From contig CALVQW010000001.1 of assembly GCA_944358385.1 (NCBI GenBank), positions 62,001 to 126,000 on the forward strand: 64,000 nucleotides of DNA, read 5' to 3'. Both the position numbers and the translations under genes were made by a program. The notes beneath the pieces are model-generated. The model was not told where the DNA came from. It worked only from the letters and a program-made list of their open reading frames with translations, and made no database searches. Source of the DNA: an uncultured Clostridia bacterium (GTDB lineage: Bacteria; Bacillota; Clostridia; Christensenellales; CAG-917). Shown piece after piece: positions 15,679 through 23,789 of this stretch. The first letter of the stretch is position 1, and every line of letters starts with the position of its first letter.

Positions 15679-16595
15679 TTCTCATCCTCCGAGAATATCT
15701 CTCTTATGTGCGCAACATCGTGTTCTAGCTGACGCGCCAGCCCCTCCGCACTGCCGAAATCCGCGATGCCGCGCAGTCTCTTGCGGAACGCGAGCTTTAT
15801 ATCCTTGCCGTAGATGTCGCCGTCGAAATCGAGTATGAAGGTCTCAACGGAAGGCGTCGAGTCGCCGAAAGTTGGCTTGCCGCCGATGTTGGTGCCGCCC
15901 GCATATTTTGCGCCGTCCAGCGTGACAGTGGTGGCATACACACCTTGTGCGGGATAAAGTTTGTCCTTTTCGTAGGGGATGTTGGCGGTGGGATAGCCGA
16001 AAGTCGCGCCTCTGCCGTGCGCGTGCGACACGCGCCCCAGCATGAAATAAGGCTCGGAAAGCAGAGCATTCGCGCGCTCGATGTCCCCTTCTTCCACCGC
16101 GGATTTGATGTCCGTGGACGAGATCTTTTGCGCGTGTCCCGTCTCGCGGAGCAGTTCCACCGTTTCCGTCGCTATCCCTTTTGCTGCAAGGGCGGCTTTC
16201 AACGTCTCCGCAGTCCCCCGTTTCTCCGCGCCGTAGGTGTAATCCGTGCCGCATGTCACGGCTTTGACGTCCAGCGTGTCGGTGACAAGAGCGAGGAAAT
16301 CCTCCGCACTCATGTGCATGAACTCTTCATCGAACCGCGCCGCCACCACCGCGTCCGCTCCGAGACCGCGCAGAGCTTCCACCCGCTCCTCGAAGGTGTA
16401 AAGGCGGGGTTTTTTGTTGATGTAGGCCGCGGGATCGTTGATGAACGTGAACACGGCGCATTCGCAACCTATTTCCCGCGCAAGGGCGCGCGCACGCTCG
16501 ATGACCGCGGCGTGTCCTATATGCACGCAATCGAAAAAGCCGAGCGCGAGTGTGACGGGCGAGCCGTATTTTTCGCCGAATCGCAATATCTTCAT
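15675..16595 (-). CDS. ribF: Bifunctional riboflavin kinase/FAD synthetase RibF
   Basis: RibF makes FMN from riboflavin and then FAD. The 306-aa product has an N-terminal nucleotidyltransferase fold with GFFDCVHIGH. In most relatives this motif reads GxFDGVHxGH, so Cys replaces Gly here. A C-terminal riboflavin kinase domain carries YPTANI and the ISG-type core near 200-300. The frame is open further upstream, but ATG at 16595 overlaps the truB stop (ATGA) and begins at the family's usual N-terminus. Its 5' codons are duplicated at 13549-13583. It is the last gene of the rimP-nusA-infB-truB-ribF block. Confidence 0.94.
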   Translation of the reverse strand: MKILRFGEKYGSPVTLALGFFDCVHIGHAAVIERARALAREIGCECAVFTFINDPAAYINKKPRLYTFEERVEALRGLGADAVVAARFDEEFMHMSAEDFLALVTDTLDVKAVTCGTDYTYGAEKRGTAETLKAALAAKGIATETVELLRETGHAQKISSTDIKSAVEEGDIERANALLSEPYFMLGRVSHAHGRGATFGYPTANIPYEKDKLYPAQGVYATTVTLDGAKYAGGTNIGGKPTFGDSTPSVETFILDFDGDIYGKDIKLAFRKRLRGIADFGSAEGLARQLEHDVAHIREIFSEDEK

Positions 16596-17482
16596 AATCT
16601 CACATACAGTATGAGTCCGCGGCTGTCTGCGCGTCCCAGCCCCAAAAGTCCGCCGTTTTCGCCGTACACCGCGGCATACTCGCCCTCTTGCCACTCCCCT
16701 TTCAGCGGGATGCCGTTGAGGATGCGCTTTTCCGCCTCGGTGTCGAGTTCCGCTCTTTCAAGCCCCGCGAGGGCGTATTCTGCGGGGATGATGCACCCTG
16801 CGGGATCGCGGCGGAAATCCTCCACACTCACGGCGTCCGCGAGCGCGAAAGGACCGGAACTAGTGCGGGTGAGCGCGGACATATACCCCACCGTACCGAG
16901 TTCCGCGGCGATGTCGCGCGCGAGTGCGCGTATGTACGTGCCACCGCCGCAGGTTATCTCGAAGATGTAGCCGTGTTCGTCCTCGCCGGTGAGGGAGAGG
17001 GAGTGAACGGTCACTTTTTTTGCGGGAAGGGAGACCTCGACGCCCTTTCTTGCGTAGTCGTAGGCGCGCCGCCCTTCCACGGATTTTGCCGAATACGCGG
17101 GCGGGACCTGCATGATCTCTCCCGTGAACTTGCTCAGCACGCTTTTGATCTCCTCCGCTGTCGGCACTCTGCCGCTTTTTGCGGAGAATTTCCCGCCCCT
17201 GTCCAGGGTGTCCGTGGTGCTGCCGAACACGAAGCGGGCGATGTAGGTCTTTGTCTTGAAAGCAAGGAAATCGAAAAGCGCGGTCGCACGCCCCAAGGCT
17301 ATGGGCAGCACTCCTTCCGCAAGAGGATCCAGAGTGCCGAGATGCCCCGCCTTTTGTCTCCCGCCTATGACTTTGGAGAGCGCGCCGCGCACTATGCACA
17401 CGGCGTCCGATGAGGTCATATCGGCGGGTTTGGAGAAGTTCACGAACCCGGTCAGAGAATCGGGGGAAGAAAAGCGCGACAT
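16592..17482 (-). CDS. truB: tRNA pseudouridine-55 synthase TruB
   Basis: TruB converts U55 of the T-loop of tRNAs to pseudouridine. The 296-aa product has FSKPADMTSSD, KAGHLGTLDPLAEGVLP with the catalytic Asp, QVPPAYSAKSVEG and the GTYIRALARD motif, followed by a C-terminal PUA-like extension. The start ATG at 17482 shares one base with the upstream stop (TGATG), and its own stop overlaps ribF. The upstream part of the longer open frame is a shadow of the nrnA gene. Confidence 0.95.
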   Translation of the reverse strand: MSRFSSPDSLTGFVNFSKPADMTSSDAVCIVRGALSKVIGGRQKAGHLGTLDPLAEGVLPIALGRATALFDFLAFKTKTYIARFVFGSTTDTLDRGGKFSAKSGRVPTAEEIKSVLSKFTGEIMQVPPAYSAKSVEGRRAYDYARKGVEVSLPAKKVTVHSLSLTGEDEHGYIFEITCGGGTYIRALARDIAAELGTVGYMSALTRTSSGPFALADAVSVEDFRRDPAGCIIPAEYALAGLERAELDTEAEKRILNGIPLKGEWQEGEYAAVYGENGGLLGLGRADSRGLILYVRL

Positions 17483-18435
17483 CACATCCTGTCCCTTGCG
17501 GCTTTGAGGAGCTTGTCCACGACGTCCTCGTAAAACCCGCTCAGTCTGCATCCCGCGGCACGAATGTGACCGCCGCCGCCGAATGCCGCCGCAATGTCGC
17601 CCGCGTCGGCGTTTTCCTTGCTGCGTACGCTGATCTTGTAATCCTTGTCCCCCACCTCGGAGACCGCAAACGCCACTTCCACTCCGTCCACGTCGATGGC
17701 GGAGGCGATGATGCCCTCGGTGTCGGCGGGAGAAGTGCCCGTCGCCGCGAAATCCTCGCGCAGGAAGGAGATGACGGCGATCTTGCCGTCCTCGAAGAAT
17801 CTGCACTTGGAGAGGACGCGGTTTTTGAGGGCGAATACGGCGGGGGTGAGCCTTCTCACCACCCTGTACACGATGTCGGCGGCATCGATGTCGAAAGCGA
17901 GCAATTTGCGCGCGACGTCGTGAGTCCTTGCTGTGGTGGAAGAATATTGAAAACAGCCCGTATCGGCGACAATGCCCGCAAAGAGAAGTCCTGCCACCTC
18001 TTTGCCCACCAGCCCCATGCCGTCGAGCAGGAAATAGACGATCTCGGCACAAGCCGCCGCATCCGGCTCGGTGTGATCGAGCGGAGCGAAGGTCTCGTGC
18101 GACCTGTGATGATCGATGACGGCGCGTTTTTTTGCGGAAAGAAAACTCTTTCCCGCGCCGCCCAGACGCGAAAGTCCGCTGCTGTCCAACGCCAGAGCCG
18201 CCTCGTGGACGGTCTTGTCGGGCAGCATGAAGGTCTCCGCGCCCTTCATGAAAAGGTACTTTTCGGGGAGAGGGGAATCACACACCGGCACCGCCCTTTT
18301 GCCCGCGGCATTGAGCGCGCTGCAAACCGCAAGGACGCAGGCTATGGTGTCCCCGTCGGGATTGGTGTGCGCGTAGACGGCGATGTCCTTTGCGCCGCGC
18401 AGCATATCGGCTATCGCGGAAAGCTCCGTCCTCAT
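17482..18435 (-). CDS. nrnA: DHH-family bifunctional oligoribonuclease/PAP phosphatase (NrnA)
   Basis: This enzyme degrades nanoRNA and often dephosphorylates pAp. The 317-aa protein has the DHH domain motifs HTNPDGD (about 22-28), DSSGLSRLG, VIDHHRSHE and ADTGCFQYSST. The DHHA1 domain has the terminal GGGGHIRAAG. All metal ligands are present. It sits between rbfA and truB, the usual Firmicutes position, with overlapping stop/start codons on both sides. Cyclic-dinucleotide phosphodiesterases of the GdpP type have extra membrane and GGDEF parts, which are absent here. Confidence 0.93.
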   Translation of the reverse strand: MRTELSAIADMLRGAKDIAVYAHTNPDGDTIACVLAVCSALNAAGKRAVPVCDSPLPEKYLFMKGAETFMLPDKTVHEAALALDSSGLSRLGGAGKSFLSAKKRAVIDHHRSHETFAPLDHTEPDAAACAEIVYFLLDGMGLVGKEVAGLLFAGIVADTGCFQYSSTTARTHDVARKLLAFDIDAADIVYRVVRRLTPAVFALKNRVLSKCRFFEDGKIAVISFLREDFAATGTSPADTEGIIASAIDVDGVEVAFAVSEVGDKDYKISVRSKENADAGDIAAAFGGGGHIRAAGCRLSGFYEDVVDKLLKAARDRM

Positions 18436-18812
18436 TTTTCCTCGTCCTCATCCTCCTCGGCGGGAGGGATGTCAATGGTTTTGAGTATCCCGTCTATCTT
18501 CATGCCGTAGTCCACGCTGGTGTCCAGCACGAAGTTGAGATCGGGAAGGAGGCGGATCTTGACCAGCTCTTTCAGCCTGTTGCGGATGAAATGCTTGGAG
18601 CGGCGCACCGTCTCCACCGCGGCGGCGCGCTCCTCTTCCGAGGAGGCGTACACCGAGAGATAGACTTTGGCGAATTTGAGATCGGGCGTGGTGCTGACTT
18701 TGGTCACGCCGATGATCCCGTTGCCGAGCCTGGGATCTTTGAGGTCGTGGGCGATGACTGCCGAGATCTGTTTCTGCAGCTCGGAGTTCACCCTTTCCAG
18801 CCTAATCTTCAT
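18432..18812 (-). CDS. rbfA: 30S ribosome-binding factor RbfA
   Basis: RbfA binds the 16S rRNA 5' region during late 30S maturation and is needed for growth in the cold. The 126-aa product is a single KH-like domain (LERVNSELQKQISAVI at the start, DPRLGNGIIGVTKV, SKHFIRNRLKELVKIRLLPD) with a short acidic tail. Its start overlaps the end of infB by 11 nt and its end overlaps nrnA. Confidence 0.94.
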   Translation of the reverse strand: MKIRLERVNSELQKQISAVIAHDLKDPRLGNGIIGVTKVSTTPDLKFAKVYLSVYASSEEERAAAVETVRRSKHFIRNRLKELVKIRLLPDLNFVLDTSVDYGMKIDGILKTIDIPPAEEDEDEEK

Positions 18813-21537
18813 TGATCTGCTCCATTACGAAGGCTTCGATGACGTCGCCCACCTTGATGTCCTGATAGTTCAGGAGCATGATGCCGCAGTCGAAGTTCTT
18901 TGCCATCTCCTTGACGTCGTCCTTGCCGTGACGCAGGGACGCGATCTCGGTGGTGACTTGCACCGCGCCGTTTCTGAGCAGCCTCGCCTTCGCGCCGCGC
19001 AGGATCTTGCCGTCCGTGACGTGGCAGCCCGCGATGACACCGACACCGGTGATCTTGAAGAGTTCTCTGACCTCCGCACTTCCGAGGATGTTCTCGCGGA
19101 ACTTGGGTTCCAACAGACCTTTCACCGCCTTCTCGATGTCCTCGATGGCGTTGTAGATGATGTCATAGAAGCGGATGTCGATGTGTTTCTGCGCCGCGAG
19201 AGCCTTTGCGTTGGCGTCGGGACGCACGTTGAATCCGATGATGATGGCTTTTGCGGTATCCGCAAGTGTGACGTCGCTCTCCTTGATCGCGCCCACCGCA
19301 CCGTGGATGATGTCGATGTCCACTTCCTCGTTGCCGAGCTTGGAGAGGGACTGTTTGACCGCTTCGAGAGAGCCTTGCACGTCAGCCTTGATGATGAGTT
19401 TGACGGATTTCAGCTCGCCCTTCTTGATCTTGTCAAAGAGGTCGTTGAGGGAGACGGAGCCGCTGTCGTCGGATGCGGCGGCGAGTTTGAGGCGGCGTTC
19501 CTCGGCGAGTTCTCTTGCGAACTTCTCGTCGGACACGACGTCGATGATGTCGCCCGCTTCCGGCACTTCGTCCCAGCCGGTGACCGAGACGGGAGTGGAA
19601 GGACCTGCCTTCTTCACTTTCCTGCCCTTGTCGTCCGTCATGGCGCGGATCTTGCCCGTGGACGTGCCCGCAACGACGTTGTCGCCTATCTTCAAAGTGC
19701 CCGTCTGCACGAGTATGGTCGCCACTTTGCCCACACCCTTGTCAAGACGCGCTTCGATGATGGTGCCGCGCGCGGGACGGTCGGGATTGGCTTTCAGCTC
19801 GCGTATCTCCGCCATGGTGAGGATGTTTTCGAGCAGAGTCTCCACTCCTTCGCCCGTCTTTGCGGAGACGCGCACCACGGGAGTCTCGCCGCCCCATTCT
19901 TCGGGCAGGAGGTCGTAATTGGTGAGCTGTTGCAGCACTTGGTCGGGGTTCGCGCCCTGTTTGTCTATCTTGTTTATGGCGACGATGATGGGCACTTCCG
20001 CCTGTTTGGCGTGGTTGATCGCCTCGATGGTCTGCGGCATGATGCCGTCATCGGCAGCCACCACCAGCACCGCGACGTCCGTCACCTGCGCGCCGCGCGC
20101 CCTCATGGACGTGAACGCTTCGTGACCGGGAGTGTCAAGGAAGGTGATGGGCGAGCCTTTAAGAGAGACGGTGTACGCGCCGATGTGCTGGGTGATGCCG
20201 CCCGCCTCGCCGCCCGCGACGTTCGCCTTGCGGATGTAGTCCAGAAGGGATGTCTTGCCGTGGTCGACGTGTCCCATGATGGTGACCACGGGAGGACGGG
20301 GTTTGAGCTTCGCGGTGTCCTCGTCGTCGATGACGAGTTTTGCCGAAAGCGTCTCCTCGAAGGTGATCTCCGGCTTGAGTTCCAGCGTGATGGGGCGGTT
20401 TTTGGTGATCTCGCTCACCACGAGTTCCGCAGTGGCGAAATCCACGCTCTCGTTGATGGTCTTGATGATGCCCAGCATAAAGAGAGTCTTGATGATCTCG
20501 GATGCGGGGATGCCCGTCTTTTCGCTCAGGATCTTGACGGGGACGGGATCGGTGGTGATGACTGCATGCTCTATTATCGTAGCCTGACCGCCGCCCGACG
20601 ACTTGGACTTGGACTTGAACACGCGCACTCTGGTGTCCTCGTCGTCCATAGCCATCTTGCTGTCGTCCACGATGTAGCCCTTTTTCATAAGGGCGCGCTT
20701 GTTCATGCTGCCGCGGTCGTCGAAACGCTGTCCGCCCGAAGATTTGCCCGCGTTCTTATTCTTTTGAGTGGACGGCTTGCCGGAAGGCATATTGGCGGCT
20801 TTTTGCAGGTTCGCCGCCGTGTCTCTGCCGTAGCCGCCGCCCGTTTGGGGACGTGCGCCCTGCGGTCTCTCGCCCTGAGGACGCGGAGACCTGCCGCCCG
20901 TGTATCCTCCCACGAAAACTCGCGTCTTGACGGGGGCTTTGGGAGCGGGAGTGGGCGGGACGTACACCCTTCTCACCTCGCCGTTGGGCAGGATCTCCTG
21001 CACGATGGAGGGGTTGGAAGTGGGGACGACCTTTATCTCCTGTTTTTCGGGTTTTTCGGGTTTTGCGGGTTTTTCCGCCTTCTCCTCTTTCTCTTTCTTG
21101 GGAGCGGATGCCGCCTTCTTTTCGGGCTGAGGCTCGACGGGCTTCTCCTCCTCCGCGGGAGGGGCTGCCTTTTCCCGGACGGGTTGAGGTTCAGCGGGAG
21201 CGTCACTCACGCTTTCTTCCGCTTGTGCGCTCTCCTCCAAGGCTTCCTCCCTGCTCTCCGCCTCTTTCACGCTCTCTTCCTCGCGGACGGGAGCGGCTGC
21301 CCTTTCCTCGGTCTCGCTCGCCGGAACGGTCTCCTCCGCTCTGCGCTCCTCTTCCAGCCTTTTTGCCTCTTCCGCGGCGTAAAGGACGGCACGGCGACTT
21401 CTGACCGTCGCAAGGAGAGCCTCGGCACTCGCTTTCTGTGCCGAGATGCGGGAGACAAGCTCTGCGAGTTTGCCCGTCTTGTATGCGCCGAGCTGTTTGA
21501 CGGCGTCTTGTGTGGTTTCTTTTTTGATTTCGCTCAT
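18802..21537 (-). CDS. infB: Translation initiation factor IF-2
   Basis: IF-2 is the GTPase that brings initiator tRNA to the 30S subunit and joins the subunits. The 911-aa protein has a long charged Ala/Glu/Pro/Lys-rich N-terminal region (about 1-330) with an IF2_N module before the G domain. The G domain starts near 415 with GHVDHGKT, then [13 protein letters not shown] and SAKTGEG. Domains II-IV follow, ending with the fMet-tRNA-binding C2 domain ([17 protein letters not shown]). N-terminal length is variable in the family. It is part of rimP-nusA-ylxR-ylxQ-infB-rbfA. Confidence 0.97.
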   Translation of the reverse strand: MSEIKKETTQDAVKQLGAYKTGKLAELVSRISAQKASAEALLATVRSRRAVLYAAEEAKRLEEERRAEETVPASETEERAAAPVREEESVKEAESREEALEESAQAEESVSDAPAEPQPVREKAAPPAEEEKPVEPQPEKKAASAPKKEKEEKAEKPAKPEKPEKQEIKVVPTSNPSIVQEILPNGEVRRVYVPPTPAPKAPVKTRVFVGGYTGGRSPRPQGERPQGARPQTGGGYGRDTAANLQKAANMPSGKPSTQKNKNAGKSSGGQRFDDRGSMNKRALMKKGYIVDDSKMAMDDEDTRVRVFKSKSKSSGGGQATIIEHAVITTDPVPVKILSEKTGIPASEIIKTLFMLGIIKTINESVDFATAELVVSEITKNRPITLELKPEITFEETLSAKLVIDDEDTAKLKPRPPVVTIMGHVDHGKTSLLDYIRKANVAGGEAGGITQHIGAYTVSLKGSPITFLDTPGHEAFTSMRARGAQVTDVAVLVVAADDGIMPQTIEAINHAKQAEVPIIVAINKIDKQGANPDQVLQQLTNYDLLPEEWGGETPVVRVSAKTGEGVETLLENILTMAEIRELKANPDRPARGTIIEARLDKGVGKVATILVQTGTLKIGDNVVAGTSTGKIRAMTDDKGRKVKKAGPSTPVSVTGWDEVPEAGDIIDVVSDEKFARELAEERRLKLAAASDDSGSVSLNDLFDKIKKGELKSVKLIIKADVQGSLEAVKQSLSKLGNEEVDIDIIHGAVGAIKESDVTLADTAKAIIIGFNVRPDANAKALAAQKHIDIRFYDIIYNAIEDIEKAVKGLLEPKFRENILGSAEVRELFKITGVGVIAGCHVTDGKILRGAKARLLRNGAVQVTTEIASLRHGKDDVKEMAKNFDCGIMLLNYQDIKVGDVIEAFVMEQINED

Positions 21538-21539
21538 AG

Positions 21540-21821
21540 CTACCTCGTAAGGTTTATGATCGCCGCCGCGAGAGAACTGTCCGTGACGGCTATTGCTTTT
21601 ACGTTATCGCGGTGAGTCGCCGCAGCGAGGCATTCCACCTCTAATACGGGCGCGTCGCCGCATTTTCTTTTGAGTTCCTCACGGAACTTTTCGGGAGCGT
21701 CTGCGTCCACCAGCACCACCAACGCCTGTTTGCGGCGTTCCGCTATGCGGTCCGCGCCGTACAGCACCGAACCTTTGCGCTGTGCGAACCCGACGTAGGG
21801 CGCGATGTCAGACGCGTTCAT
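21540..21821 (-). CDS. ylxQ: L7Ae-like kink-turn-binding family protein (YlxQ-type)
   Basis: The 93-aa protein of the L7Ae/L30e/S12e/Gadd45 superfamily occupies the standard ylxQ position between ylxR and infB. The alpha-beta-alpha fold is visible (YVGFAQRKGSVLYGADRI, QALVVLVDADAPEKF, VLEVECLAAA). Paralogues bind RNA K-turns; an L7Ae-family protein (OapC) is known to bind a K-turn of OLE RNA in Bacillus, but that is a different paralogue. Whether this copy contacts the OLE RNA encoded at 44.4-45.0 kb is an open question. Confidence 0.85.
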   Translation of the reverse strand: MNASDIAPYVGFAQRKGSVLYGADRIAERRKQALVVLVDADAPEKFREELKRKCGDAPVLEVECLAAATHRDNVKAIAVTDSSLAAAIINLTR

Positions 21822-22065
21822 AAAGCTCCTCGATGACGGATGCCGGCACCGCGCATTTGAATGCCGCGTTCAGCATCCTCTTTTTCTCCGCCAAAGCGAT
21901 GCACTCGCGCTTTGCGTGCAGCCACGCTCCTCTGCCGTCCGCCTTGCCGCTCTCGTCCACGAATATGCGTCCGTCGGGCGCGCGGCAGACTCTGATCAGC
22001 TCGGACTTGGGGGCGTGTTCGCGGCACGCCGCGCATCTGCGCACTCCCACGGGATTACTCGGCAT
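21808..22065 (-). CDS. ylxR: YlxR family (DUF448) nucleic-acid-binding protein
   Basis: The 85-aa protein starts at the ATG at 22065 (MPSNPVGVRRCAACRE). The longer open frame beginning at 22092 overlaps nusA without a better start. It has the family hallmarks RRCAACRE, ELIRVCR and DGRGAWLHAKRECI. YlxR is described as a nucleoid- or RNase P-associated regulator in some Firmicutes and Actinobacteria. It overlaps the end of nusA by 11 nt and the start of ylxQ by 14 nt. Confidence 0.9.
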   Translation of the reverse strand: MPSNPVGVRRCAACREHAPKSELIRVCRAPDGRIFVDESGKADGRGAWLHAKRECIALAEKKRMLNAAFKCAVPASVIEELYERV

Positions 22066-23140
22066 CCGCGATCCCCTCTGCATCCGCCTCACCCGCCGCC
22101 ATGATGGCGGAATAGGGTTTGACGTCTATCTTCCAGCCCGTGAGCTTGGCGGCAAGACGCGCATTCTGCCCGTTCCTGCCTATGGCGAGGCTGAGTTTCT
22201 CGTCGGGGACGACGACGCGCGCGGTCTTTTCCTCCTCGTTGATGGAGACCATCAGCACTTGCGCGGGACTCAACGCTCTTGCGATATACTCGATGGCGTC
22301 CGCGCACCACTCGATGACGTCCACTTTCTCGCCCGCGAGTTCGCCCACGACGGCGTTGACTCTGACGCCCTTGTTGCCGATGCATGCGCCAACGGCGTCC
22401 ACGTTGGGATCTTCGGAATAGACGGAGAGTTTGGTGCGGAAACCGCCCTCACGCACTATCCCCACGATCTTGACAAGACCTGCCTTGATCTCGGGCACTT
22501 CCATTTCAAAGAGCTTCTTCACAAAGCCTGCGGAGCTTCTGGACACCACCACTTGCGGACCGTTCCTGCCCTCGCGGATCTTTTTGATGAACACCTTGAT
22601 GACGTCGCCGACATTGTAAGTCTCGGTGGGGATCTGGTCGCTCTGCGCCATCACGCCTTCCATCTGCGAGCCGCTGATCTCGACATAGACGGCGGGACCT
22701 TCCTTGCGGCGGACGACTGCGTTGACCAGCTCGCCCTGACGCTCGGTCATCTCGTTGCGCACGAACTCCTTTTTGGCGTCGTTGAGCTTTTGCATGATGA
22801 CCTGCTTGGCGGTCTGCGCCGCGATCCTGGAAAACGCCTTGGGAGTGATGTCCTCGATGACGATGTCGCCCACCTTGTAAGAGGGCTTGATCTCGTGCGC
22901 CTCCTCAAGGGAGATCTGCTGATCGGGGTCCTCCACTTCCTCGACGACGATGCGGTGCGCATAGACGTTGACGGTCTGCTTTTCCTCGTTGAAACGGACG
23001 GCAATGGGCTTGCTCGCGCCGTTCTCCTTCTTGTAGGCGGCGGCGATGCCCGCTTCGAGTGCCTCGACCAGCACTTCTCTGGAGATTATTTTCTCTTTGG
23101 CGAACTCTTCGAGTGCCTGAAAGAACTCTCTGTTGATCAT
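22055..23140 (-). CDS. nusA: Transcription termination/antitermination factor NusA
   Basis: NusA binds RNA polymerase and modulates pausing, intrinsic termination and antitermination. The 361-aa protein has the N-terminal polymerase-binding domain (about 1-125), an S1 domain (about 135-200, VGDVIKVFIKKIREG), and the two KH domains with PNVDAVGACIGNKGVRV and LSLAIGRNGQNARLAAKLTGW. It lacks the acidic C-terminal repeats of proteobacterial NusA, as usual for Firmicutes. It is preceded by rimP, whose leader holds a terminator-like hairpin that could let NusA feed back on its own operon. Confidence 0.97.
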   Translation of the reverse strand: MINREFFQALEEFAKEKIISREVLVEALEAGIAAAYKKENGASKPIAVRFNEEKQTVNVYAHRIVVEEVEDPDQQISLEEAHEIKPSYKVGDIVIEDITPKAFSRIAAQTAKQVIMQKLNDAKKEFVRNEMTERQGELVNAVVRRKEGPAVYVEISGSQMEGVMAQSDQIPTETYNVGDVIKVFIKKIREGRNGPQVVVSRSSAGFVKKLFEMEVPEIKAGLVKIVGIVREGGFRTKLSVYSEDPNVDAVGACIGNKGVRVNAVVGELAGEKVDVIEWCADAIEYIARALSPAQVLMVSINEEEKTARVVVPDEKLSLAIGRNGQNARLAAKLTGWKIDVKPYSAIMAAGEADAEGIADAE

Positions 23141-23149
23141 GGTTTCCTC

Positions 23150-23635
23150 CTAAAACCTGATGTACGGTTGCACCTTGGTTTTGTTATTTCTGTTTATGGT
23201 TTTTTCTTTTTCGTACTTCCCGCCCGTGAGGATGGTGAAGGTCTCCGACGTGTATCCGGTGAGCGTGCCGCGCACCGTCTGATCCTGCCCCACAGCCTCG
23301 ATCTCGGTGCCCAGCGCACGTCTGAAATCGTCGTCGGTGACGATGGGACGGTCCAGCCCCGATGACGACACGTTGAGGATGTAGTCGTCGGGAAAGAGAT
23401 CCGCCGCGGTATCCAGCGCGTCGGACACCGCGCCGTGCACCTTCTCGCAGTCGTCGAGGGTGACCTCGTCGGGATGCCAGATGAACACGGTGAGGTTGAA
23501 CTTGCCGTATTCCTTGGTGTAGCGCACTTCCACGATCTCATATCCGCCGTCGAGGGCGGCGACCGCATCGGCTATCAAGTTTTCCGTTTTGCTCCGCGCG
23601 TCCTCGGACAGCACGGAACGGGCGTCCTTTGCCAT
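23150..23635 (-). CDS. rimP: Ribosome maturation factor RimP
   Basis: RimP acts early in assembly of the 30S subunit. The 161-aa product has the two-domain fold: an N-terminal alpha/beta domain with YEIVEVRYTKEYGKFNLTVFI and DDCEKVHGAVSDALD, and a C-terminal Sm-like barrel starting at DYILNVSSSGLDRPI. It is the first gene of the nusA-infB operon, 10 nt before nusA, preceded by AAGGAG. Confidence 0.94.
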   Translation of the reverse strand: MAKDARSVLSEDARSKTENLIADAVAALDGGYEIVEVRYTKEYGKFNLTVFIWHPDEVTLDDCEKVHGAVSDALDTAADLFPDDYILNVSSSGLDRPIVTDDDFRRALGTEIEAVGQDQTVRGTLTGYTSETFTILTGGKYEKEKTINRNNKTKVQPYIRF

Positions 23636-23653
23636 GTGTTCTCCTTAAAACAA

Positions 23654-23676
23654 AGAGTGAGCGGGGTGCTCACTCT
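23654..23676 (-). promoter_or_regulatory. Terminator-like hairpin in the rimP-nusA leader (possible attenuator)
   Basis: A perfect 9-bp stem (AGAGTGAGC with GCTCACTCT) with a five-base loop is followed on the minus strand by TTTGTTTT, directly before the rimP Shine-Dalgarno. A promoter-like TTGCAT with TAATTT at 17-bp spacing lies about 60 bp further upstream. An intrinsic terminator just before the gene for NusA suggests autogenous attenuation. Confidence 0.65.
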
Positions 23677-23789
23677 CAGTAGAATCTACTTAAAGCATAT
23701 ATAAATTATCACAAGAAACGCGCGTATGCAAGCGTTTTTACATTATTTTGCACAAAATTTGCGCGATTTTTGTTTTTTGCCCGCAAAAC

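Noticed and set aside
18667..21615. 982-codon plus-strand frame antisense to infB
   Set aside because: It is a long shadow frame caused by GC-rich codon bias; infB on the minus strand has all its motifs.
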